DNA from: Ardenticatenaceae bacterium
GTDB lineage: Bacteria > Chloroflexota > Anaerolineae > Promineifilales > Promineifilaceae
Assembly: GCA_030065875.1 (NCBI GenBank)
Contig: JASJCR010000040.1
Span: forward strand, 1 to 57,763
Reading direction: 5' to 3'
Length of the DNA stretch: 57,763 nucleotides
Shown here: positions 51,352 to 57,763 of the stretch, one piece after another
Numbering within the stretch: position 1 is the stretch's first letter
Layout: each line of letters opens with the position of its first letter
Program-made: the position numbers and the translations under genes
The notes under the pieces: model-generated
The model's database searches: none
What the model saw: the letters and a program-made list of their open reading frames with translations, nothing else
Told to the model about the DNA's origin: nothing

Positions 51352-52570
51352 GCGAGATCTCCATGCTCATTCGAGCGACTGCAGGTTTCTTTTTCGGGGT
51401 GGGCCTTGGCCGATCGGTCTGTTTTTTCAAAACTCGACCGGTGTAGGCCGCGTCCCGCGAAATGTTGAGTAATATTCCTACCGCAAAAAGCGAAATTGCC
51501 AGCGAAGTACCTCCATAGCTGATAAAGGGAATGGGCATCCCGGTGAAGGGGATGACGGCCGTGATCACGGCAATGTTGATCAATGCCTGATACGTCAGCC
51601 AGGAAGTGATTCCCACTGCCAGCAGCGATCCATACGTGTCCCGAGCATTTTTAGCCGCCAGGAAACCGCGCCAGGCCAGCAGGATAAACAGGGCGATCAC
51701 CATCATGGTGCCGAAAAGCCCCAACTCTTCACCGATGACCGCAAAGACCCCGTCGGTATGGGCGAATGGCAGCGGCCCAAATTTTTGGGTACCGCGGCCG
51801 AGCCCCACCCCAAACCACTTTCCGGTTCCCAGGGCGATCAGCGACTGCTGAACGTGCCAGTGGGCCTGACTGGGGTCAGCCAGCGCTTCGGTATACGCTT
51901 CAAAACGCAGCCGAGCATGGGGTAGGGTCAACATGAGAAGGACAAACGCCCCACCACCGGCCAATCCGGCAATGACAAACTGCTTTAAATCCGCACCGGC
52001 GATAAAAAAGACGGTTAAACAGGTAATCGCCAGCAGCGTAGCCGTGCTCAGGTCGGGCTGCCGGACGATCAAGGCGCACACGCTGCCGGTAATGACCGCA
52101 AACGGGAGCAAACCGTAGGTGACATCCTGAATGCGATCTCCTTTGCTGGAGAGCCAGTGAGCGATGTACAGGATCGTGGCCAGCTTGGCCAGCTCGGAGG
52201 GTTGGTATGACCCTTCGTATAAACCGCGGACCGCTCCAAAGGTCAAGCTGCCGGCAAATAAGACGAACAGCAGAAGAATCAGGGTCAAGCCGAGAAACGG
52301 CACGGAAAATTTGCGCAGAATGTGATAATCAAACTGCAGGATGACGACGATGCCGATTAAACCGATACCGGTGGCCATCAGCTGCCGCTTGATGTAGAAC
52401 GCGCTGTCATCTTTAAATAAGAAGCCGTAGTCGAAAGTGGTGCTAAAGACCATCAAGAGACCGATAATGATCAGCGCTCCGATCGAAAGCAGCAGCCAGT
52501 AGTCGATTTGAAATTTCAAATTCGGCCGAATGCGGCTGGTTTGACGGCGAATGACGTTGATTTTTTCCAT
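51284..52570 (-). CDS. ftsW: Septal peptidoglycan polymerase FtsW (SEDS family)
   Basis: 428 residues from ATG 52570 (M-E-K-I-N-V-I-R-R-Q), preceded by a weak GGGAAA; a longer frame from 52651 would include repeat sequence. About ten membrane helices with SEDS signatures: Q-P-S-E-L-A-K-L, R-Q-P-D-L-S-T-A, G-R-G-T-Q-K-F-G-P-L-P-F-A-H-T-D-G-V-F-A-V-I-G-E-E and P-F-I-S-Y-G-G-T-S. FtsW polymerises lipid II at the septum with the class B PBP FtsI, also in this cluster. The cytoplasmic C-terminal tail is long and very basic and overlaps murG by 68 nt. Confidence 0.97.
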   Translation of the reverse strand: MEKINVIRRQTSRIRPNLKFQIDYWLLLSIGALIIIGLLMVFSTTFDYGFLFKDDSAFYIKRQLMATGIGLIGIVVILQFDYHILRKFSVPFLGLTLILLLFVLFAGSLTFGAVRGLYEGSYQPSELAKLATILYIAHWLSSKGDRIQDVTYGLLPFAVITGSVCALIVRQPDLSTATLLAITCLTVFFIAGADLKQFVIAGLAGGGAFVLLMLTLPHARLRFEAYTEALADPSQAHWHVQQSLIALGTGKWFGVGLGRGTQKFGPLPFAHTDGVFAVIGEELGLFGTMMVIALFILLAWRGFLAAKNARDTYGSLLAVGITSWLTYQALINIAVITAVIPFTGMPIPFISYGGTSLAISLFAVGILLNISRDAAYTGRVLKKQTDRPRPTPKKKPAVARMSMEISRENIGLRRRNRRGNISRPLSRR

Positions 52571-52595
52571 AATGTTTCCCGTTTTCGAAAATATG

Positions 52596-52660
52596 GGCCG
52601 CGGATTTTTCGATTGAAGCAGATTTTTACTGAATTGGAAAAATCTGCGCAATCCGCGGCC
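52596..52660. repeat. Nested inverted repeat between murD and ftsW
   Basis: The outer arms GGCCGCGGATT (52596-52606) and AATCCGCGGCC (52650-52660) are perfect; the inner arms are CAGATTTTT (52619-52627) and AAAAATCTG (52638-52646). The element resembles the CACGGATT family and has inserted in a dcw spacer. Depending on the ftsW start it is just upstream of that gene. Confidence 0.8.
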
Positions 52661-52669
52661 GGTAATAAG

Positions 52670-54061
52670 TTACAAATCCAAGACGAGGTCGCGAAAATGT
52701 TGACCTCGGGTCTCGAAATCCTTGTAGCTATCGTAACTGGTTCCACCTGGTGAGAGCAGAACGATTGATCCCGGATGGGCTTTGTCGTGAGCCAAAGTAA
52801 CCGCTCCGGCCAAATCTTCAGCCTTGTAAACCCGGGCGGTCCGACCGGCCGCAGCCAGCTTTTCCCGCAGCGCAGCGCTTAGGGCGCCAAACAAAATAAT
52901 GACGTCAACCCGTTCGGCCACGATTTTTGCCCAATCGTCCCACACCATTTTTTTATCGCGACCTCCGGCCAGCAAAACCAGCGGCTCCGAAAAAGACGCC
53001 AGGGCGGCCAGGGCCCGCTCGGGGGCGGTGGCAATCGAATCGTTGATAAAGCGGACGCGATTGATTTCCCGGACCGCTTCCAGCCGGTGGGGGACCCCTT
53101 TAAAGCGGCGGATTGCTTCGCCTTGAACGGCGGCTTCGATACCGGCCGCTGAAGCCAGAGCGGCCGCAGCTAGAACGTTGAGCAGGTTGTGATGGCCGGG
53201 CAGCGGAATTTGGTCAAACGGCAAAATCGACACTTCCCGTTGACCATCCCGCCAAACGACGCGATTGTTTCGAACCGCAGTGCCCCGGTCTACCGAATGA
53301 TCGACACCAAACCAGACAACGGACCCAGCGGCCAGAGGGGCCAACCCGGCCGCCCCTGGATCGTCCGCCGACAGTACGGCCACATCGCCTTTGATTTGAA
53401 AGCGCAAAATGTTCGCTTTTGCGGCCGTATACTGCGCCATCGTCTTGTGACGATCGAGATGGTTGGGCGTAATGTTCAACACCCCGGCAATGTGTGGGCT
53501 CGAATCCCACAAATCGAGCTGAAAACTCGATAATTCCTGAATGACCAGGTCAGTTTCACCGATGTGATTAACCTCTGGCAGCAGCGGGCGGCCGATATTT
53601 CCGCCGACCCAGGTGGTCCGGCCGCTCAATTTCCCCATATCACCAACAAGGGATGTGGTTGTCGTTTTACCGGCCGAACCGGTAATCCCCATCGTTGTTT
53701 TTGCCCGACAGCGGCGGATAAATTCCCGCGAGTCATTGGTTAACGGCAGCTTGCGCGCTCGTGCTTCCTGCACAAACGAGCTGTCCAGGGGTACACTGCC
53801 GCTCACAGAGATGAGATCGCAGCGATCCAGCAGCGAAAGCGGATGGGCACCCAAAACCGTTTCTACATTCAAACCGGCCAGCTGCTGCAGTTCATCCTGC
53901 AGCTGATCGGCCGGGCGCAGATCGGATACCACCACCCGCGCCCCAACGGCCGCACAGTAGCGAGCCATCGCCAATCCCTGGCGGGCCAAACCCAAAATCA
54001 ACACGCGCCGGTTGGCGAGGGTGTCAATTGAGGTGGTGGTGGTTGTTTCTGTCGTGATCAT
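52670..54061 (-). CDS. murD: UDP-N-acetylmuramoyl-L-alanine--D-glutamate ligase
   Basis: 463 residues; adds D-Glu to UDP-MurNAc-L-Ala. The N-terminal Rossmann part begins V-L-I-L-G-L-A-R-Q-G-L-A. The ATP loop reads G-I-T-G-S-A-G-K-T-T-T-T, whereas most MurD have T-N-G-K-[ST]. The ending L-L-S-P-G-G-T-S-Y-D-S-Y-K-D-F-E-x-R-G is the diagnostic MurD C-terminus (usually SPA.ASFD.F..RG). The Thr-rich first residues (M-I-T-T-E-T-T-T-T-T) are low complexity. No Shine-Dalgarno; repeats separate it from mraY. Confidence 0.97.
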   Translation of the reverse strand: MITTETTTTTSIDTLANRRVLILGLARQGLAMARYCAAVGARVVVSDLRPADQLQDELQQLAGLNVETVLGAHPLSLLDRCDLISVSGSVPLDSSFVQEARARKLPLTNDSREFIRRCRAKTTMGITGSAGKTTTTSLVGDMGKLSGRTTWVGGNIGRPLLPEVNHIGETDLVIQELSSFQLDLWDSSPHIAGVLNITPNHLDRHKTMAQYTAAKANILRFQIKGDVAVLSADDPGAAGLAPLAAGSVVWFGVDHSVDRGTAVRNNRVVWRDGQREVSILPFDQIPLPGHHNLLNVLAAAALASAAGIEAAVQGEAIRRFKGVPHRLEAVREINRVRFINDSIATAPERALAALASFSEPLVLLAGGRDKKMVWDDWAKIVAERVDVIILFGALSAALREKLAAAGRTARVYKAEDLAGAVTLAHDKAHPGSIVLLSPGGTSYDSYKDFETRGQHFRDLVLDL

Positions 54062-54083
54062 GATTTAGCGCGGCCATTTTGGC

Positions 54084-54150
54084 CTTTAGCTGATTAGCTC
54101 GGGGCTGCGCCCCTCTTAGCACGGCCCTGCGCGCCTTTTAGCTGATTAGC
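54084..54150. repeat. Tandem TTTAGCTGATTAGC spacer repeat with hairpins
   Basis: CTTTAGCTGATTAGC occurs at 54084-54098 and TTTTAGCTGATTAGC at 54136-54150. Between them lie GGGGC-TGC-GCCCC (54101-54113) and a CACGGCCCTGCG segment. Related words occur on the other side of mraY and after aroC. Confidence 0.75.
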
Positions 54151-54202
54151 ATTCATCATTGTTTTAAAACTTTTAACTCATTCAATGCTTATTACTCAAC
54201 AA

Positions 54203-55189
54203 TTAAATCAGGGCGAGGGCAATCCCGGCCATGGCCGACAAAATACTGATGAGCCACCAGCGCTGGACAATTTGGGTTTCGCTCCAGCCGATAAGCTCAA
54301 AATGATGGTGCAGCGGTGCCATACGAAACAATCGTTTGCCACCGGTCATTTTAAAGTAGCTGACTTGCAAAATGTTTGATACCGTCGTGGCCACCGGAAT
54401 GATGGCGATAATTGGGAGGATGAGCCACTGGTTGGTCATCAGGGCCACGACCGCCAGGGCACCACCTAAGGCCTGGGACCCCACATCACCCATAAACATT
54501 TGCGCCGGTTTGGCGTTGTACCACAGGAAAGCAAAACAGGCGCCAACGACGGTAAAGCAAAAAATCACTAAAAATTGCTGATCTTGTAAAAAGGCGATGA
54601 TGCCATAAGCGATAAATGAAGATGACGTCGTCAGCCCGGCCAATCCATCTAGTCCATCGGTTAAATTCACTGCATTGGACGTGGCCGTAATGATAAAAGC
54701 GGCGATCGGTAGATAAAGCCAGCCAATATTTAGCAAGACCGGGACGGTTGGAATGGCCATCAGACCAACCCGATCGTTGACAAACCAGAAAATAATAAAG
54801 GCGGCAAAGATGGCAATCACCGATTGAATGTAAAATTTCTGTCGGGCAAACATACCGATACCCGGCCGGGTCCGAAACCCCATATAGTCGTCGATCCCAC
54901 CCAAAATGGAGTAGGCCACCATGACGGCCAGGGGAATAATGACGCTTTCAGCAATTTCTAAATTGGTAATGAGCTGAACGATATTGACCATGATGCTGAT
55001 GATGACGACCCAGCCGATGATCAGAACCCCGCCCATCGCGGGAGTGCCCATCTTTGTCATATGAGATTGGGGGCCGTCGATGCGGATATTTTTCCCCAAT
55101 TTGAGACGCCGCATCAGCTCGACCAGGGGGCTGCCCCAGATAATGGCCATGAGAAAGGTTACGGTGCCGACTGTCAGTGCAAATGCCAT
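54203..55189 (-). CDS. mraY: Phospho-N-acetylmuramoyl-pentapeptide-transferase
   Basis: 328 residues, about ten membrane helices; forms lipid I on undecaprenyl phosphate. G-T-P-A-M-G-G near the N-terminus, the D-D pair in G-G-I-D-D-Y, N-L-T-D-G-L-D-G-L-A, F-M-G-D-V-G-S and the H-H-H motif in A-P-L-H-H-H-F-E are all present. The enzyme is complete, although both flanking spacers are occupied by palindromic repeats. Confidence 0.98.
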   Translation of the reverse strand: MAFALTVGTVTFLMAIIWGSPLVELMRRLKLGKNIRIDGPQSHMTKMGTPAMGGVLIIGWVVIISIMVNIVQLITNLEIAESVIIPLAVMVAYSILGGIDDYMGFRTRPGIGMFARQKFYIQSVIAIFAAFIIFWFVNDRVGLMAIPTVPVLLNIGWLYLPIAAFIITATSNAVNLTDGLDGLAGLTTSSSFIAYGIIAFLQDQQFLVIFCFTVVGACFAFLWYNAKPAQMFMGDVGSQALGGALAVVALMTNQWLILPIIAIIPVATTVSNILQVSYFKMTGGKRLFRMAPLHHHFELIGWSETQIVQRWWLISILSAMAGIALALI

Positions 55190-55203
55190 AAATATGCCCG
55201 GGC

Positions 55204-55270
55204 CTGCGGCCCTTTTAGCTCGGTGCTTCGCACCTTAAGCTGATTGGCTAAAAGGCCCGAAGGGCCGTGC
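55204..55270. repeat. Spacer repeat between murF and mraY, related to 54084-54150
   Basis: It contains GGTGC-TTC-GCACC (55222-55234), CTTAAGCTGATTGGC (55234-55248) and GCTAAAAGGCCCGAAGGGCC. It resembles the other mraY flank in inverted or shuffled order. Confidence 0.7.
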
Positions 55271-56698
55271 TTAATCCCTATGGATATTTTCCTTTGTGCG
55301 CGACAGGGCCGCTACGATGCGGTCCATCTGTGCGCCGAGAGATCCTTTGATTAATACAATATCACCCGCTTCAATCAGGTTTGTCAGCTGTTCTGCGGCT
55401 TCAGCGGTATTCTTGGTGGTGACCAGTCGATCTGCGGTCATGCCGGCCAGCCGAGCCTCATCGCTGATGATTTTCCCTCGTTCACCGACAGTGACCAGTA
55501 AATCGGCGACTTCTAACGCGCGCCGCCCAACCAGGCGATGACCAGCTTCTTCGGCCGAGCCGAGCTCCAACATATCGCCAAGAACTGCGATTTTACGCCC
55601 GCCAAGGTCTGCTAATAAATTTAGGGCAGCAATCACTGAGGCCGGGCTGGCGTTGTATGAATCATCAATAATGAGCGAATTGCGAGGTCCTCGCACAGTA
55701 ACGAGGCGGAGCTGTGACTGTGATTTTTGCAATCCGAGAATAATTTCTTCCCAGCTCATGCTGCAGGCCAATCCGACAGCCGCTGCTCTCAGGGCGGTGT
55801 GGACGCTGTGCCGGCCAAGAAGCGGCACGTTTAGATGCCATACATCCCCCTGGTAATTCAGGGAAAAGCGAATCCCTTCCAAACCCTGGGAGGTGACGCT
55901 GCTGGCCCATAAATCGGCATCCGGAGTCATCCCATATGTAAAGATCTGGGCTTCCGTATGGGAGGCCATGCCGATCACGTGTTCATCATCCTGATTGAGG
56001 ATGGCCACACCGGCCGCCGGCAGCGCTTCAATCAGCTCGCGCTTGGCCTCCACAATCGCCTCGATTGTGCCCATTCGCGAGAGGTGCACCGGGCCGATAT
56101 TGGTTACTACCCCGACGCGGGGGCGAGCGATTTCGGCCAGTAAGGCGATCTCCCCTTTGGCGTACATGCCCATCTCCAAAACAGCGTGAGAGTGGCGGGT
56201 GGCCAACTGCAGCAGGGTCAGAGGCAGCCCGATTTCATTGTTATAATTTTTTGGAGTTTTGAGGGTGTTAAACCGCTGGCTCAACACCTCATAAGTTAAT
56301 TCTTTGGTTGAGGTTTTTCCGACGCTGCCGGTGATACCGATCACGTCGATCCCCTCAAAGTGATTGCGCCAGTAGCGGGCAATTTGCTGTAAACCGGCTT
56401 CGGTTTTTTCTACCTGGATGCAAAACGGGGTTTGAGGGACCGATTCCAGCGGTTGACCGGCCGTTACCATGGGAAAGCCTTCGATGGGTCGGTGCACCAC
56501 AGCCCCAATCGCCCCGTTGGCAAATGCGTCGGCGACAAAATCGTGTCCATCCACTTGTTCACCGGGAAACGCAATAAACAGGCTCCCTTTTTTGACTTCC
56601 CGGCTGTCGATTTCAACCGTTGTCAGAGCCTGTTCACTGCCCTTAATGGTGTAGCCGCCAAAAGCGGCTAAAATGTGTCCAAGTGAAAGCATGTTCAA
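55271..56698 (-). CDS. murF: UDP-N-acetylmuramoyl-tripeptide--D-alanyl-D-alanine ligase
   Basis: 475 residues; joins D-Ala-D-Ala to the UDP-MurNAc tripeptide. D-S-R-E-V-K-K-G-S-L-F at the N-terminal domain, the ATP loop G-I-T-G-S-V-G-K-T-S-T-K, K-N-Y-N-N-E-I-G-L-P, D-D-S-Y-N-A-S-P-A-S and L-G-D-M-L-E-L-G are the MurF signatures. ATG 56698 or 56692 could start it. No murE is seen between ftsI and murF; it may be upstream, outside the window, or fused elsewhere. Confidence 0.97.
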   Translation of the reverse strand: MNMLSLGHILAAFGGYTIKGSEQALTTVEIDSREVKKGSLFIAFPGEQVDGHDFVADAFANGAIGAVVHRPIEGFPMVTAGQPLESVPQTPFCIQVEKTEAGLQQIARYWRNHFEGIDVIGITGSVGKTSTKELTYEVLSQRFNTLKTPKNYNNEIGLPLTLLQLATRHSHAVLEMGMYAKGEIALLAEIARPRVGVVTNIGPVHLSRMGTIEAIVEAKRELIEALPAAGVAILNQDDEHVIGMASHTEAQIFTYGMTPDADLWASSVTSQGLEGIRFSLNYQGDVWHLNVPLLGRHSVHTALRAAAVGLACSMSWEEIILGLQKSQSQLRLVTVRGPRNSLIIDDSYNASPASVIAALNLLADLGGRKIAVLGDMLELGSAEEAGHRLVGRRALEVADLLVTVGERGKIISDEARLAGMTADRLVTTKNTAEAAEQLTNLIEAGDIVLIKGSLGAQMDRIVAALSRTKENIHRD

Positions 56699-56701
56699 CG
56701 T

Positions 56702-56723
56702 TCAATTATTAATAACTAATTGA
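56702..56723. repeat. AT-rich hairpin in the ftsI-murF spacer
   Basis: TCAATTA (56702-56708) pairs with TAATTGA (56717-56723). The same style (CAATTA...TAATTG) occurs at 22821-22844 and around 23190-23220. Confidence 0.55.
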
Positions 56724-56729
56724 TAGCTC

Positions 56730-57763
56730 CTACGGCTGTGATTCCCGCGCAGCGGCGATATTCGCCTGCAGCCGGATTGAATCTGGAGGAATGTCCAGCA
56801 AAACGACCAGCTCCTCAGCCAGTTTGGCAAAAGCTGGCGCGGCCGTTTCAGAACCCCAGGGAGATGCCTGGGGCCGGTCCAGTTTAATGATCACCGCCAC
56901 TTCCGGATCATCGGCCGGCATCCATCCCACAAACGAAGCGATCGTGTCGGTTGGATGATAAATGCCGTTTTCCGGAATTTGGGCGGTGCCGGTTTTGCCG
57001 GCGATCGTATATCCGTCAACGGCCGCGCGCCAAATCGTGGTGTTGATGGCGTTGACCGCCATTGCCGTTACCTCATTGGCGGTTTCAGCCGACACCGGCC
57101 GGCTCAACACCTTGGGATCATTTGCGATCACCTCATCTCCCTGGTGAACTTCTTGCACCAGGTAGGGCTGCATCAAATAACCATCGTTGGCAATCGCCCC
57201 AATGGCCGTGATCATCTGCAGGGGGGTGACGGCCATCCCCTGCCCAAACGAATTGGTTCCCAAGGCCGCTTCCGTCCATAGTTCGTTGCCGGGAAGGGGC
57301 ATTTGACCGGGTGCTTCGGCCATCAAGTCGATACCGGCGCGATGGCCAAAACCAAAGCGCTGCATGTAGTTGTAAAACGTTTCTGAACCGGTTTCAAACG
57401 CGATCCAGGAGGCCCCAACATTTAGCGAGCGAGAGATCAGCGTGCGCATGTCGGTTTGGCCAGGACCACTGCGGTCGGAGTTGTAAATCTGGATCCCGCC
57501 AATCTCAAACACCCCTGAATCGTAATACGAGGTTTGCGGGGTCACCGCTCCGGAATCAAGGGCGATGGCCATCGTCACCAGCTTCATGACGGAGCCCGGC
57601 TCATATTGCTGGCTGACTGACGGATGGTTTAAGACATTTTCGTTGGCGCTAAAGTAGTCAAAGGGGTCGTAACAGGGGGCGTTGGCCATCGCCAAAATCG
57701 CCCCGGTCTGCGGGTTGATCACGATAATGCTGCCGCTTTCGGCCGCGTATTCATTAAGGGCTT
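56730..57763 (-). CDS. ftsI: Class B penicillin-binding protein (FtsI/PBP3-like), C-terminal part; N-terminus beyond the window
   Basis: The frame is open to the right edge (last full codon 57759-57761, ...A-L-N-E-Y-A-A-E-S-G-S-I-I-V-I-N-P), so about 343 residues of the transpeptidase domain are present; an internal GTG at 57722 is not a real start. The catalytic motifs are complete: E-P-G-S-V-M-K (nucleophile Ser and Lys), S-L-N in S-R-S-L-N-V-G, and K-T-G-T-A-Q. It cross-links septal peptidoglycan together with FtsW. Its place at the head of the cluster before murF fits FtsI. The symbol is assigned by position and motifs; a sporulation-type SpoVD-like PBP cannot be excluded. Confidence 0.88.
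   Translation of the reverse strand, partial: ALNEYAAESGSIIVINPQTGAILAMANAPCYDPFDYFSANENVLNHPSVSQQYEPGSVMKLVTMAIALDSGAVTPQTSYYDSGVFEIGGIQIYNSDRSGPGQTDMRTLISRSLNVGASWIAFETGSETFYNYMQRFGFGHRAGIDLMAEAPGQMPLPGNELWTEAALGTNSFGQGMAVTPLQMITAIGAIANDGYLMQPYLVQEVHQGDEVIANDPKVLSRPVSAETANEVTAMAVNAINTTIWRAAVDGYTIAGKTGTAQIPENGIYHPTDTIASFVGWMPADDPEVAVIIKLDRPQASPWGSETAAPAFAKLAEELVVLLDIPPDSIRLQANIAAARESQP

Noticed and set aside
1..57763. CRISPR arrays, tRNA/rRNA genes, transposases or phage genes
   Set aside because: None seen on either strand: no regularly spaced direct repeats, cloverleaf with TTCRA loop, DDE/serine/tyrosine recombinase motifs, or structural phage genes.

Overview
The window is one contiguous piece of a bacterial chromosome, most likely from Chloroflexota (Anaerolineae or a neighbouring class). 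That assignment is inference. It rests on a Gram-positive-like lipoprotein and DsbA repertoire, a cobalamin-dependent monomeric ribonucleotide reductase next to nrdR, a CvpA gene inside the division and cell-wall (dcw) cluster, small 'YEG...RAG' peptides, many leaderless or weak-SD starts, and intergenic spacers full of short palindromic repeats. No transposase, integrase, phage gene, CRISPR array, tRNA or rRNA was found. The hexamer CGGCCG recurs at a density far above what base composition would give, which may be a species signature.

Layout. 1-10.5 kb (+): the tail of an efflux adaptor, a spacer with a four-hairpin RNA candidate, a giant alpha-2-macroglobulin lipoprotein, an ICMT-like methyltransferase, a membrane-anchored beta-propeller protein and a four-helix membrane protein. 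10.5-14.8 kb (-): pth-mfd. 15.1-19.4 kb (+): a lipoprotein with three tandem DsbA-like domains, an HprK-like kinase and a membrane-anchored methyltransferase. 19.5-22.5 kb (-): an HD hydrolase and a class B penicillin-binding lipoprotein. 23.2-34.0 kb (+): a GT39-like glycosyltransferase coupled to aroC, an unrecognised protein, an SDR, a HAD-gnd-zwf pentose phosphate operon and an APH-like kinase. 34.2-38.5 kb (+): dnaA behind a long structured leader, then a secreted lamin-tail/phospholipase D protein. 38.5-41.9 kb (-): a small RiPP-precursor-like peptide with its own promoter, the class II RNR, and nrdR with paired NrdR-box candidates.

42.3-57.8 kb (-) is a nearly complete dcw cluster, in transcription order ftsI (cut by the window edge)-murF-mraY-murD-ftsW-murG-cvpA-murC-(49-aa ORF)-murB-ddl-ftsQ-ftsA-ftsZ. 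It covers cytoplasmic peptidoglycan precursor synthesis, lipid I/II formation, septal polymerisation and cross-linking, and Z-ring assembly, and ends in a strong terminator. The separate PBP at 20-22 kb and the DsbA and alpha-2-macroglobulin lipoproteins suggest an envelope that invests in extracytoplasmic protein folding and protection.

Least ordinary items: the orphan RiPP-like peptide (38.5 kb), the triple-DsbA lipoprotein, the LTD-PLD-LTD protein with an altered second HKD motif, an easily missed 49-aa gene between murC and murB, structured RNAs at 0.5 kb and in the dnaA leader, several families of paired palindromic repeats, and the iterated CGGCCG word.
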